Positions 48,771-60,531 of a stretch of DNA of 64,000 bases are shown here, in pieces; within the stretch, counting starts at the first letter, position 1, and every line of letters starts with the position of its first letter. The notes below the pieces were generated by a model. The model was not told where the DNA came from. It saw nothing but the letters and a program-made list of their open reading frames with translations, and ran no database searches. This stretch comes from Dysidea avara (taxonomy: Eukaryota; Porifera; Demospongiae; Dictyoceratida; Dysideidae), in the NCBI RefSeq assembly GCF_963678975.1, contig NC_089277.1, positions 24,316,672-24,380,671 of the forward strand, in the 5' to 3' direction. Position numbers and translations under genes: made by a program.

Positions 48771-50711
48771 TTATTATTAACAAGCACGATAAACTGGAAG
48801 AAACATTTTCTTCAGCAACACGTGACCCAAATGGAATTAAAATTGTGAAGAATAAAAATGGCCCTGCATGCTCACTTACAATATCTTGATTACAAGCTGA
48901 ATGAATGGGGTACACAAGCTGAATGATTGACATCCACAAGTAAGATACTCATGTAGTTTCAGAACATACAACTAACCAACAATTACAGTTTAAACTTTCA
49001 CACCACCTGTTTCACAGTGTTCACTACTTGTGAAATGTTCTTTATACGAGTAGCTTTCCATGATTAATGATCCTAATGGTCTGATGTGATCCAATTCCTT
49101 GGTTCACTCCCAAGTCATTTCAAGTCAAGTCATTCTAAGTCTGCCTCAGTAATCCAGTGTGTTGCTAAAAGATGTGCCTGGTTGAGGAAGAAAATATTCA
49201 CCTCTACAGAATTCACAACATAGCTTGAAAAGACGAGGAACACACTGATTTGTCATGCTGTTCAACCCAAGATTTGACTTTCCGTAAAACAAACAAATAC
49301 GGTAAGTTACGAAATGTGAAAAATTTTCCAAGTCAGAAATGGGCCCATTCGCTCGTAGTGACTGGGGTGATTAATCACTCAGCGCAGCGAGGCTATCAGC
49401 CTTCACTGGCTTGGGTGATTAGTTATACTGGCGTGAGCCTGCAGGCCGTTGGCCTGCACTAGAGCCGTGACGTGGGCAACTGTGCTTTATTGCACTTAAA
49501 AGAGTGCTTTGATGAAGCACTGTTGACCGGCTGAGAGTGAGTGTACATTATGAAATTTAAAGTACAGTTTTTCCTTTGATCTCGCCCACGCAAAGTTCTA
49601 TAAATATCATAAAATTGTTACTGCATGTAGTTATAGTGTCTACGTATATATATATTGCACTGATCAATATTTTGCAGTTACCTGCTGCAGCTACATTCAG
49701 ACAAACATCAGCTTGATTTAAATTATTGTCATAAGTATATTAAATTGCCATGCTTGCCTGAATGTCTCAGGTCCGTATTGTACATAGATGCACAGAACTA
49801 GCTATAGTTACCCCTGGAAATATTATATATCTTGCGGTTAAAATTGAACTTACAATTGGGTGAGCATACATACGTATGAATTATCTCTCATAAACATCCT
49901 CTAGCAGTTAATATCTTAGAGAACTGAATCCGACACAGTCATTGTGTTGGAGTAGAATTGTGCTTGGAATAAAATGAATATTATTGGTGAATTGTGCTAA
50001 TATCATACATTTTGAACAAAATTAAATTGTCAATGTATGTACAGTGTGTCTACGTGTAGGTTTGTTTATACACTGTAAGTACATTTTCAACTTGCCATAG
50101 TCATCTCCTCAAAAGGGAAGCCTTTACAATGCTATACTGTTCAAGGAGTACACAACCCATACAATCCCAACATGTTGAGCACTGTTGAAATTAAATAGTA
50201 CAACTGCCACACAGTGAAAGATATAAAAAGCAAGTATGCAATTCAATTGTAAAGCTCATGATCAGCATTCACAAGAAGTCGTCATAACAGATGACATCCA
50301 TAGTGCATGGCACATACTTGAATATCTTGATGTATTATTTTGTTGATATTAATGCAGCAAATCTGTATAACTAAATATAACAACCATTATATCCACTACT
50401 GTACATAGGGTACATTACTGTACTTCTAATACTTTATCTTGACTAACAGATTTGCTGATAAGCTACAGTAGTATCAATTTTGAATCACATTCATGTAACA
50501 GTAGCTACATGAAATTATTCACATTTCTGTCATTCAAGGTATACATAGTTGCAATGGTTGGAGCCTATATCCAGTGATGAATCAATGCTTATGAAAAGGT
50601 AGCTACTATGTTGTGAATTGTGGCTACCCTAAACTAAACAGCTATAGCTAGTCTAACAGTATGTGATGGTACATATTTTCACCCCAAGTAATGTGTACTG
50701 TTGAATCTTAC
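48771..50711. other. Mostly unannotated; possible exon fragment at its start
   Basis: Immediately after the C4 tail, 48779-48880 reads KHDKLEETFSSATRDPNGIK on the plus strand and ends at a stop after SLTIS. It looks coding-like but has no partner exon that I can find. 49320-49560 is a CpG-richer stretch with GCACTTAAAAGAGTGC symmetry. The remainder is AT-rich with no supported feature. Confidence 0.3.
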
Positions 50712-51215
50712 GTTTTGCAGAACGATTTGACAGCAGCAGTTACAAAAACTATAGGGATCAAAATCAAAATCATTTGATTATTTTAAAGGAACCAAAAAGG
50801 AACACTTACCAAGCAAAAGTTTCCAGTGACTTTCCAATAAAATGAGTGCCTTTATTGCCTAAGCAATAAACTAATTTTGCTACACCAAATTTGCTTCTAT
50901 CAAAATGGAAGGTTTTGAATCCCTGCTGATCTGCCACTGCTACAAATGGGGGCTATCAAATTATTGATGATATAAAGATTAATTATTAAATTTTATAGAT
51001 TATAATTTGGTTAATATAAAAGTAAGGTATTAACTGTATGAGAATGAGTGTCATTCTTTTTATTGACACCACCATCACTGAGATCAACTAGTCTGTCATA
51101 TTTGAGAGTACAACATCTCCACTGACAGAATAGTGAGTATAGTTGTGCCAGTAGCCAACACATAACACAGACTGGTCTGTACCCCCTTCAGGTACTGATA
51201 TAATCATACAGTGTG
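50712..51215 (-). CDS. Three phase-compatible exons of a gene fragment
   Basis: On the minus strand, an exon ending at 51127 encodes ISVPEGGTDQSVLCVGYWHN, homologous to the loop exon of the membrane-protein gene at 13898-14835. The intron 51126-50940 (GTCAGT...GTAG) leads in phase to exon 50939-50810 (VADQQGFKTFHFDRSKFGVA, KLVYCLGNKGTHFIGKSLE). The intron 50809-50749 (GTAAGT...TATAG) leads in phase to a 37-nt exon (50748-50712, FCNCCCQIVLQN) followed by GTAAGA. The second exon does not resemble the last exon of the other gene, so the join to the first is less certain. The 5' side is cut by the repeat at about 51225. Confidence 0.45.
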
Positions 51216-51480
51216 ATAATATCATACAGTACGAAGGTGTGGGTACGAATATAAATCAAGCCAAAATCATCTTTGCAAACCCTTCACGGCCACTGGACAG
51301 TATTGGTCAGGTATAACCAAGCCCAAACATGCCTTCAGAATGACCAGAAGCATTTTCGATTAGGTGCTACGAAATTTAAAAAAAAAATTCTTTTCGCGAA
51401 TTTTCTACTGCCTCACTGCCTGCCTGATGCGTTCAGTCAAGCGTAGCGGAAAATTGGCTACAGCTACAGCCTTTAATTAC
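51216..51480. repeat. Interspersed repeat TCATACAGTACG family, copy 1
   Basis: Shares TCATACAGTACGA, CAGTATTGGTCAGGTA and AACCAAGCCCAAACATGCCT with the repeat at 52555-52790. It interrupts the gene fragment on its left. Confidence 0.5.
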
Positions 51481-52030
51481 TTCTTTGGCGGAAATGCTTC
51501 GAATTTCATGGAGATGAAACTTTTAGTATTTTAAATATCTTATAATGTATGCGCTATTGTTTACTGATTTTCCTTTGATCCTTCTTTATCGTGGCCATTG
51601 CTCATCAGTAGGGTTTCCATATCAATAGGGCTTCCATAATCATTGTGAATACATGTGTTATCGCACCAAACTTTTAGAATACGTTTGTGATTTGACTTTT
51701 GGTTTATACAGGACCTATCGTACGTTGTCGACAAGATACGCGCGTAAGACATCCTGTTTAGTATTAGTGTGTTTGTTGTTTAGCGGCTAGGTTTAACTGC
51801 TTGCGTTTCTAAATGCATTTTTTTGCGACTAGCACATTCTTCACTATTACAGTATTAACACTTCTTTATGTATCCTTGCATGTGCTTACTATTGTCTACA
51901 CAGTCAGCTAAACCATATACATACATGATTGGAATAGTCAAATAACTATCTAAAGCTGTTAACACTATTAAGTGTAAAATGCATATACAAAACTTCTTAT
52001 TTAATGCATGAATAATAATGTGTTGAGACT

Positions 52031-52234
52031 TTGGGTGCTTGGGGATCATGTGCATGCTCATTAGTGAGGCGGATAGGTTCCCGGGTGATGGAACAGTCTG
52101 GTGATAATAGGGCCACCCAATTTTTGATTCAGAAGGTTGCCATTGATGTTCAACGTGGCAATGCTGCTTCTGTAATGGCAACAATACCATCATCCCAGGA
52201 CTGGGCAGAGTTTGCCTCTCTGCCCACTGTTTAA
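52031..52234 (+). CDS. Short possible coding exon, unknown
   Basis: A 67-codon frame ends at TAA 52232-52234 and includes EQSGDNRATQFLIQKVAIDV and QRGNAASVMATIPSSQDWAE. Composition and the absence of low complexity look protein-like, perhaps the C-terminal exon of a mobile-element protein, but I recognise no domain. An upstream splice acceptor was not fixed. The ATG is not credible as a true start. Confidence 0.3.
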   Translation: MGAWGSCACSLVRRIGSRVMEQSGDNRATQFLIQKVAIDVQRGNAASVMATIPSSQDWAEFASLPTV

Positions 52235-52554
52235 GTGTTTATTTATATTATCATTGTCTTAGTATCTTAAAAATTTTTATTTTTAAATGGAGAAAAAAAT
52301 GTATTAAGTGCATAATCTCATAGAAACCCTGCATATTATGTTTTGTCACAATTTCCTGTCAGTTGTCAGTCGCTCCAGCAGCATCGTCCTTATGTGCAAC
52401 AATTTACTTATTGTGTTCCACAATACTTCCACTACAATGATCAATGTGTGCTGTATAGCTAACCTATGACAGGTACAAAGAAAGCATAGCTTATTTGGTA
52501 ACATCATTGTTAACAAAGTTATAGCTAACGAATGTGTAAAAGGTAGAGTAGGGC

Positions 52555-52790
52555 TTATCATACAGTACGATAGTAACTGTATAGTAGGGACCACAAAGGA
52601 GTAGACGTGGCCCACAAAATAATATCACCCAAAAATCAGCCTCAATTTTCCCTTACGGCGACGAGGCAGTATTGGTGAGGTAAAACTAAACCCAAACAAG
52701 CTTTCAGATCGACCCGAAATGCTTTCAACAAGTTCTTGATTAAAATGCTGCGTAACGGGTTGAACATAGGTGACAACGAAGCGTAATGGT
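52555..52790. repeat. Interspersed repeat TCATACAGTACG family, copy 2
   Basis: TCATACAGTACGATAGTAAC start; GCAGTATTGGTGAGGTAAAA and CAAGCTTTCAGATCGACC match copy 1 with substitutions. Confidence 0.5.
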
Positions 52791-52812
52791 AACTTCACTT
52801 TTCACATTATAA

Positions 52813-54065
52813 TCAAGACACACGATAGTGTGTCGTGCGGCCCAAGAATCCGGCGCGCCACACCGTGAGTATATTGACAGGAAGAATGAAAACGTCATTT
52901 TCACACCTTTGTATCTCGGTGATCACTTATCTGATTGGAACCAAATTTGCTACACAGTTGCCCGCCAGACAAGGGAGTCTACATTCCAAATTTGAAGGAA
53001 ATCGCTCAAGCCATTTCCGAGATACGAGCTGCCAAAGTTTCGTTTTTTTTTCTTCTTCGTCTTTTCGCACACTTGCAAAAATTGCTATAACAAGCAAACG
53101 CGTACTCCGATCGCCTTGAAATTTGGCACACAGAAAGGGGGTCCAAAGGCGAATCCTAGCATCAAATTTGGTACAAATCCGATGAATGGTTCAGGAGTTA
53201 TGACCGATTATTCGCGTAAAACAAGATCGATTTGTTGTCACGCCTACAGGGTAAACCGCTTCATGGAATGAGTTGAAAATTGCTATGTAGATGGAGTAAC
53301 CATCGTAGGAGTGCCTTTTGGTGGGGTGAAAGGAATCGAGATAAAGACCACGGAGATATGACACAAAACCCAACCTGTGTCACAATTACGCGATCGATTT
53401 TTATGAATAAAAAAGTATTAGTTTTCACGCCTACTAGGCAAACCGCTTAGAGCAATGAGCTGAAAATCGGTGTATAGCTGGAATAATCTTCATAGGAAGT
53501 CCTTGCAGTAGTACAGAAGAATCGGATTACAAACCACTGAGTTGATTCGAAAGCCAACTCCGTGTAGCAAATGCGAGATCGATATACTCTAATAGAACAG
53601 TCACCCTAATAGAGCATTCGGCTAATTTATTTACTCCATTATAGAATTTTATTACATCACAAGTTATTCTGTAGGGAGTTCAGCTGCAAACAGTTAATCT
53701 TATAGACAGTTCAGCAAGAAGACAGTTACCGTGTGGAGAGTTAAGCAAATATATCACTATAGAGATTCAGAACATTACAAGTCACACTGAAGAAAGTTCA
53801 GCTATAAACGAGTCATGCACTGTGTAGAGAATTCAGCCACAATTAAGTCACTCACTAGAGAATTCAGTTACACAGAATTCAGCTACACACAAGTCACTGT
53901 GGAGAGAGTTCAGCTACAAACAAATTACCCTTTAGAGTGATCAGCTACAAACAAAATACTTTGCAGGGTGTACAGCTGCAACAAATCAACCTTTAGAGCG
54001 ATCAGCAATGAACAAATCAACACAAATCTACCTGTAGAGAGATCAGCTAGAAACAAATCACCCTG
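52813..54065 (+). mobile_element. Composite element copy C5 (truncated, no palindromic tail)
   Basis: The head after A52812 reads TCAAGACACACGATAG, GCGGCCCAAGAATCCGGCGC and CACACCGTGAGTATATTGAC. The body is the longest preserved and includes TGTCACGCCTACAGGGTAAA and the frame IALKFGTQKGGPKANPSIKF. The box is at 53577-53604. The satellite at about 53655-54065 is degenerate. No GGCC hairpin or palindrome follows, so the copy is 3'-truncated. Confidence 0.65.
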
Positions 54066-55015
54066 ACATTACAGGGCTTCTGGTAGTCTCAAATCTCACC
54101 ACAGTTTAACTCAGGCAGTGTTGTGGTCACCACTAAACTACTGGAATTCTGTGTTATGTTCATCTTATGCTTGGCTACTATATTGTAGAACTAAAATGGA
54201 TACTCTGAAAAATATATCCTATGGATAATGACTTCATCACTTTCTTCATCAGGAGCTTATAAGGACCAATAGTGAAACTTTTTACACTTGGGGCTGACAG
54301 TCAACTGCCTATGTCTGAAGCAGTGCTTTTGGTGTTCTAACAGATTGGCTGCCCCCTTGCTGCCAGCACTCACTGTCTCATACGCTGTCATACACTAAAT
54401 CCATCTCTATAGCCAGTTAGAACAGCATGCTTCTTACCTTTTTTAAGGCTGCATAATGCAGCCACCTCTTTAAAAGGCAAGGTCAGAAAATTTTGTCCTA
54501 TGGCCTGAATAATGACCAGTTTTCACTGTACTATTAGTGATTAGTGATCATGGGGGATTATTTATTAAGATACTAAGATATACAAATGCTACAACCTATA
54601 AATATAGCAGTAAATTTTTTACCCTGGTCCAATGTCTCGTAATAATCGTGACTTCGTGAGAGACTCTACTGTGACAAATACATGTTTATCATATGTGCTC
54701 ATCGCCTCTTTACAATTAAGTTTTACAACACAAATACATGTATAGTTAAACTCACCAATTGCGACTAAATCTCTTCAACACGAAAAGACAAGTAATGAGA
54801 CAACCTTGGAGACAACAGCCACACAAGCCTATTCTGGTGCGTTTATTCAGTAGTAATATAAATTTTAAAGGCGTTTATTTACAACAGGACATAATTACGC
54901 GCCCCTCTATTGTCTCTGTACATACTTGCCTATTCTTTACTATTCTCATTTCATTTCACAAGATCTGTTGGCAGGGGCGTAGCTTCTTCACTTGAATTAG
55001 TCAATGCTTGAAGTA
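54066..55015. other. Unannotated stretch
   Basis: I see no exon, terminal repeat or RNA gene that I can support. Confidence 0.3.
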
Positions 55016-55198
55016 GATCGAGATACTCTAATAGAACAGTCACATTTCTACAAGTGCCATATTTTTATATTGTAAAGTCTGTAAGTAGCTAGTAATTTAA
55101 ACTATACAATCCGATGCTAAGCAGAAGTTGTAACTATGCTAAATATTGATTGCTGTGTTACAGCTGTTTTGTGACTGCTCTAATAGAGTATCTTGATC
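55016..55198. mobile_element. 183-bp element with the recurrent box as both ends
   Basis: GATCGAGATACTCTAATAGA followed by ACAGTCAC (55016-55043) is inverted as GTGACTGCTCTAATAGAG then TATCTTGATC (55171-55198). Here the box occupies terminal positions like a TIR, unlike its position inside the composites. Flanks AAGTA and GTTTC give no obvious duplication. Confidence 0.6.
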
Positions 55199-55289
55199 GT
55201 TTCAATGCAGTACAAGATGAAAGGCAAAGTGTTGTTAAGGGTTTACTAGTTAAAATGGATGTTAGTTGACTGCATTTGCATGCCACTAA

Positions 55290-55480
55290 CAGGGCCGTCC
55301 AGAGAAATTAGAGGGCCCAGGGAAAAGAGTTAAAGAGGGGCCTAGGGGCAAGGAAGGGTCTAGATCCTGATTGCTCTATTAGAGTATATCGATCTTTCTT
55401 TAAACAGGTATTCAAGTGGCCCCTTTCGGGCTGTGGTAGGGGGCAAAATACCCCAGTTACCCCCAATGTGGGCGGCCCTG
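55290..55480. mobile_element. hAT MITE, 191 bp, perfect 8-bp duplication
   Basis: Ends CAGGGCCGTCCAGAGA and GGGCGGCCCTG. GCCACTAA is duplicated at 55282-55289 and 55481-55488. An inverted copy of the box lies at 55368-55394. No coding sequence. Confidence 0.85.
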
Positions 55481-55593
55481 GCCACTAAAATTACAGTTAT
55501 ATTTTAATATTCTGTCACTGTAATCTGGGGTTTCTGTCAAAACCATGGAAACTCACCTACTGTTATCAACAGTGCATTGCTTATTCTGACAAA

Positions 55594-56096
55594 AAGTATT
55601 GAAATCCCATCCAAAAACAGCTTATAGCTGTAAAAAAAGTGCGCGTCCAAGTAAAGCAGAGTTAACTGCGACAAAAAGTAATGATATCATAATGCGGCCA
55701 TGTGCTAAGTGTGCAAGTATATTAGCTAATCAGATAATACAATGTTATTGTTAAAGGGTTAATGAGAACTATGTGATGCTGCTAGTTTTTAAGTATGTGA
55801 GCATCTTCATAAATGCCACATAAATTTAATTTTCAATAAAGCAATGTGTATAGATTCTCTGATAGTAATAAATAGTTTGAGTTTGGCCGCCTTTCCTGTA
55901 TACAGCAATGTTACGAACAAACGAAAGGTGGCCAAACTCAAACTATTTATTACTATCAGAGAATCTATACACATTGCTTTATTGAGAATTAAATTTATGT
56001 GGCATTTATGAAGATGCTCACACACTTAAAAACTAGCAGCATCACATAGTTCTCATTAACACTTTAACAATAACATTGTATTATCTGATTAGCTAA
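55594..56096. mobile_element. Palindromic element F, left part (interrupted by C6)
   Basis: The left terminus ATCCCATCCAAAAACAGC is followed by GTGCGCGTCCAAGTAAAGC. The arm 55718-55899 is mirrored at 55922-56096 (AAACTCAAACTATTTATTAC and others). The right arm stops abruptly at CTGATTAGCTAA, where C6 begins. The missing outer right arm is at 62098-62211. Confidence 0.85.
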
Positions 56097-56418
56097 TCAA
56101 GACTCACGGTAGTGAGTCGCGCGGCCAAGAAACTACAAAGCGCACGCCCAATTAAAAGACTCGCGGCCACTACTGTGAGTTATTTACGTGTAGGGCCGGT
56201 TTCGCAATATTAGTCCTAGATTACGCAACATCTCTCAATAGATTTGTATTGCGTTACGTGATAAAAAAATCTTTAGGAGTCATCATCAGTTTTCTTGCGA
56301 CCTCGCTAAAATAAAAAAAGTAACCATCGCAAAATAAAAAATAGGCGTATTTAACTTTATTTCTCTACCTTATGTTACAACTACTGTCACGTTATACCAG
56401 TCAACATAGTCGTGTTTG

Positions 56419-56767
56419 CAGGGCCGCCCAGAGAAATTAAGGGGCCCAGGGCAAAGAGTTAAAGTGGGGCCCTTGACCCAAGTTGTAAGGTGAAGACCAA
56501 AAAAAAAAAAAAAAGGTCACAACCTGCTGGCAATGACAATAACTACCTATCACCAACCATATCTCCTTATCTATAAGTTTGCTATACTGCTCCTCTGAAG
56601 AATACTGTGACTGCTCTATTAGAGTATTTAGATCTGACTGCTCTATTAGAGTATATCGATCTTTTAAACAGGTATTCAGGGGCCCTTCGTGGGGCCTCCT
56701 GGGGCCCCTTTCAGGCTGGGGCCCAGGGCAAAATGCCCCAGTTGCCCCCCCCCTGTGGGTGGCCCTG
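56419..56767. mobile_element. hAT MITE, 349 bp, perfect 8-bp duplication
   Basis: Ends CAGGGCCGCCCAGAGAAA and GTGGGTGGCCCTG. CGTGTTTG is duplicated at 56411-56418 and 56768-56775. It contains a poly(A) run near 56499-56514 and two tandem inverted copies of the box (56607-56634, 56635-56661). Same family as 55290-55480. Confidence 0.85.
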
Positions 56768-57284
56768 CGTGTTTGTATAGTCCATCTAGCACTGACATTA
56801 TCCAATCCTGGTTTGCCTATACGCGTATTTTCTTCAATCAAACCTCTGATCCCTACAATAACTTTTAAAGGCACGACGTGGACACAAACTCTAATGTCTG
56901 ATAAACAAGTTGTGACAACGTGCTGAACCGTAAGTTCCCTAGGGATGGCGTTTTAAGCAGAAATCTTTTAAATTCCATTTAGTGCCACACCCCAATCGAG
57001 CGTTTATAAATCGCCAGTTGTCTTATGGTGTGAAGAACATAGGCACCGGCCGATTATGCCGGCATAATTTAAAGCATAATAGGTGACCCAAAGCATCAAG
57101 CATAATGCCAGCATAATAGGGACGATGTTTGAAAAATTAATTAAATGCGCAATACGCGCGCCTGAAAGAAAGCAAATATTCGCTGCCAATGGTATTATTA
57201 GTACAGTGCATTTTATAATCGAAAACACGTAATATAACTTATTAAACCGTTTCTTTGTTGGTTATTCACACTTTGCAGAAATAA

Positions 57285-57344
57285 GATCGAGATACTCTAA
57301 TATAGCAGTCAGGAAAGGCTGATATACTCTAATAAAACAGTCAC
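57285..57344 (+). repeat. Two tandem copies of the ACTCTAATA box
   Basis: GATCGAGATACTCTAATATA at 57285 and GATATACTCTAATAAAACAG at 57321 both continue to CAGTCA. The neighbourhood also repeats GCATAATAGG words. Confidence 0.6.
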
Positions 57345-57677
57345 TTTTAGAGCATAATCTTTGATTTTGAAAGCATAATTTTGAGCATAATAGGCTTAAT
57401 TTTTGAGCTATGTTCAAAAGCATAATAGGTAAAATTTCGGGCATAATAGGCCGGTGCCTAGAAGAACAAAATCATTAGCGAAGGTGCTTTAAGCATACTC
57501 TTCAATTCTCTATTTACATGTAATTTTTAATAGATTAACCACAAAGGCCTGAATACAAAAGGTAACAAGCCTTTAGGGGTTACCACCTCTATGTAGTGTT
57601 TACCATGTAGCTTGTGCTGTGGCTTTCATTAAGTATTATGCACACACAAATGGTGCAACAAAATTTTGTAATGGATT

Positions 57678-57781
57678 GCTCGAATGTGGTTGGTGGTGTT
57701 GTGGCTCGAATGTGGTTGGTGGTGTTGTGGCTCGAATGTGGTTGGTGGTGTTGTGGCTCGAATGTGGTTCGTGGTTTGCCA
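57678..57781. repeat. 26-bp tandem repeat, four units
   Basis: GCTCGAATGTGGTTGGTGGT starts at 57678, 57704, 57730 and 57756, exactly 26 bp apart. The last unit is partial. Confidence 0.9.
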
Positions 57782-57908
57782 GTGACCATGTATGAGTTGG
57801 GGTTGTTCCACACAACTTACACAATATTCAAATTTCATGATGGCCATGAAAATTTCTTGCCATATGGTAAACATACAACAATGTGTAACAACGTTAATCA
57901 ACAGCACA

Positions 57909-59757
57909 TCAAGACTTGACTAAAAATAGTTCCAACAATAGTGATGATTTCTTGTATGTCAGCATGACGATACTGAGACCTGTAAAAGAATAAGCAGGCA
58001 CTGAAGTTAACCTTAAATTAAACACTCATGCAACTGACCTGGAACATTGGTCGCAACACCAAAAACACTTGTTTCGATATCTGATGACACAATCCAGCAG
58101 GCACTGAATTAAAAGAGATTGTATAAAAAATCAATATGCCGGGCTGTATCAATAATAGCATGGATAATTAAAATGAACAAAAATTATATCCCAGGCTAAG
58201 TGAATGAATAACATAACTGTTGGGTAAGCATGTCAAACCTGAACATTAGGACATTAGTCAAACAAAAGTACGCTATCACAACTTGGTCATAATACAATGT
58301 TTGTACCACTGGACTTCACACTGGTTGCCCAAAAATTGTGCCATTCCAGGACAGCATAATTATGAAACAAATAGTTACTACAACACAGAAGGCTTATTGT
58401 TGTACCGTCTACACTGATATACCATAATTTAAAAACATAACAGGTAGCTAGGCATTAAATACAATACACTTAACATCTGGGTACTAGGAAAAAATCACTA
58501 ACATCACAACATGTAAACTGACCTAGAAATTAACACCCTTGATGCCACTACAGTCTACACTGGATATTTGTTTGAACCCATCAACACTATACCCGATACA
58601 TCTGAGTAGACTGACCTGCAAATTCACATCACTAGTATACAGTGATAATTGATAACTACAAAAACAACAATTGCAATAATACAATTCTTCTGTACGTCAA
58701 CTGACCTGAAATTCATGACACTTGATACCGAGACCTGTACAAGAATAAGCAGGCACTGAAGTCAACCTTAAATTAAACACACATGCAAACTGACCTGGAA
58801 CATCGGTCGCAACACCAAAGACACTTGTTTCGATATCTGACGAAGCAATCCAGCAGGCACTGAATTAAAAAGAGAATGTGCAAAAAATCAATATGCCAGG
58901 CTGTACCAATAAAGGATGGATAATCAAAATGAACTAAAAATATATATATCCCATATGCAGGTTAAGTGAGTAACATAACTGTTGGGTAAGCATGTAAACC
59001 AGAACATTAGGTCATTGGTCAAACAAAAGTACGCTATCACAAACTGGTCACTGATAATTGATAACTACAAAAAGAACAAGTGCAATAATACATTTCCTCT
59101 GAACGTTAACTGACCTGAAATTCATGACACCTGTATCTTTGTTCTTGCATGGTCTCAACTTACATATGTACCATGATCACATTCAATTGCTAGTGGATAA
59201 ACCAGTATGACCAGATGGCCTGCAAAAACCAACAAGCAGGTGTTAAATACAATACACCTAAAGCCTGGAATATGAAAAATATTATATAAGCATTATTCCA
59301 CACTGATATAGTAAGATTATAGGACGTTGTGGAACTTGCCTAAACGTGTAAACTTGAACAAGAGGACAACTGCATAATCTGGACACTTGGAATTGTCCAA
59401 TACCTGATGAACAAGTTAGTACTAATGACATTCACGTCAACATTTTATCCCAGCTGGGTGAATCTCTTGTAACTGAGTAAAAAGGTGTTTATTTTCCACC
59501 TGCAACCAAAGTTCTACATTTCGATCTGTGGTTGAGTGTACATAAATTGACCAGGAAAATCAGTATGCCATAGGGGTATGGAAATGGTTCCTTTCCTTCT
59601 GTTGTGACATTACTTACAGCTGACTGGTAAATGATTATCGATGTCCCCATGGACCCCAACAATGAGTATACCAATAACTTCACAAGTTGGAATAAATTTC
59701 CTTTCAACATGTGGTGGAATGAATTTCCTTTCAACATCTGGTGGACAGGTCCAAAAA
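57909..59757 (-). CDS. Intron-rich gene (3' part) with a duplicated exon pair, unknown function
   Basis: Minus strand. Exon a (58859-58795, 65 nt) reads ACWIASSDIETSVFGVATDV and joins in phase to exon b (58755-58706, 50 nt, PAYSCTGLGIKCHEFQ). A tandem copy lies 755 bp away: a' (58103-58039) and b' (58000-57909). It keeps the same phases and ends PAYSFTGLSIVMLTYK...LVKS with a stop at 57911-57909. Upstream, 59219-59164 (HLVILVYPLAIECDHGTY, then GTAAGT) and about 59757-59618 (FWTCPPDVERKFIPPHVERK, ending VHGDIDNHLPVS, then GTAAGT) are further exon candidates. Introns are GT-AG with recurring CAG|GTCAGT donors. I do not recognise the protein. The whole set lies inside C6, so it may be a captured gene fragment. 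Confidence 0.45.
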
Positions 59758-60531
59758 CCCTATCGCACAAACACGGTGAATCAGTGTGTGGCGATGTGAC
59801 ACGTTGCACAAACTTCACTCCTCGTTTCGTTAGCATTCAAGACCGGCATATATCATAGAGTCCCTCAGTATTCTTGACTCTTACTTTTTCAAGCGTTGCT
59901 CAAGCGATGTAGTTTCTCACGTGGGGCTCGAGTTTCTCAGTAAAGTCGAGCCGATTAAAGTACGCCTCACCATCTAGTTACATTCTTAAACCATTCAATT
60001 TAAAACCACGTATCACGAGTATCCGCTTAAGGTAATTAGGGACTTTCCACGAGATTTCCCCTAAATAGATCACGTGTTAGTTGTCAATCCATTGGATTCT
60101 GGTGGTATACATGGTTCAACAATGCGGAAAGTGTACATATGCTGTCAATAATTGTTTGTGCACTGCTAAACTAAGTTATTTTTGTGTGGTAAGGATGCTT
60201 GAGGAAGGGTCTGGGGGACGACACTAATGTTTTGACAGCAGTTGATGATGGCCAGGCAAAGAACTGCGAGAAGAACTACTGTGATAGTGTGATAGTAGGG
60301 AAAAATTCCCACCCCTATAGCTCTGCCTAGGGGCATTATCTACAGCTACTGTATTATGTTGCCGATATGTACATCCGGGCCAAGAATAAAGGTGAAAGTG
60401 GTAGTAAGGCTCAATCCTATTATTCTGCTGAACAGGCAAGGGAGTCTGGGACTCTGGGGGCATGCTCCCTCAGGAAAGTATAAGTACTACAACTTTTTTG
60501 TTTTAATTGCTTCATCAAGTATAAAACTTTC

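Noticed and set aside
49320..49560. Possible tRNA or SINE with GC-rich hairpins
   Set aside because: No A or B box matches. Only short self-complementary words were seen.
57589..57919. Repeat-rich frames on both strands (His/Thr/Pro or Trp/Gly rich)
   Set aside because: They translate the 26-bp tandem repeat, and the real coding signal on the minus strand ends at 57909.
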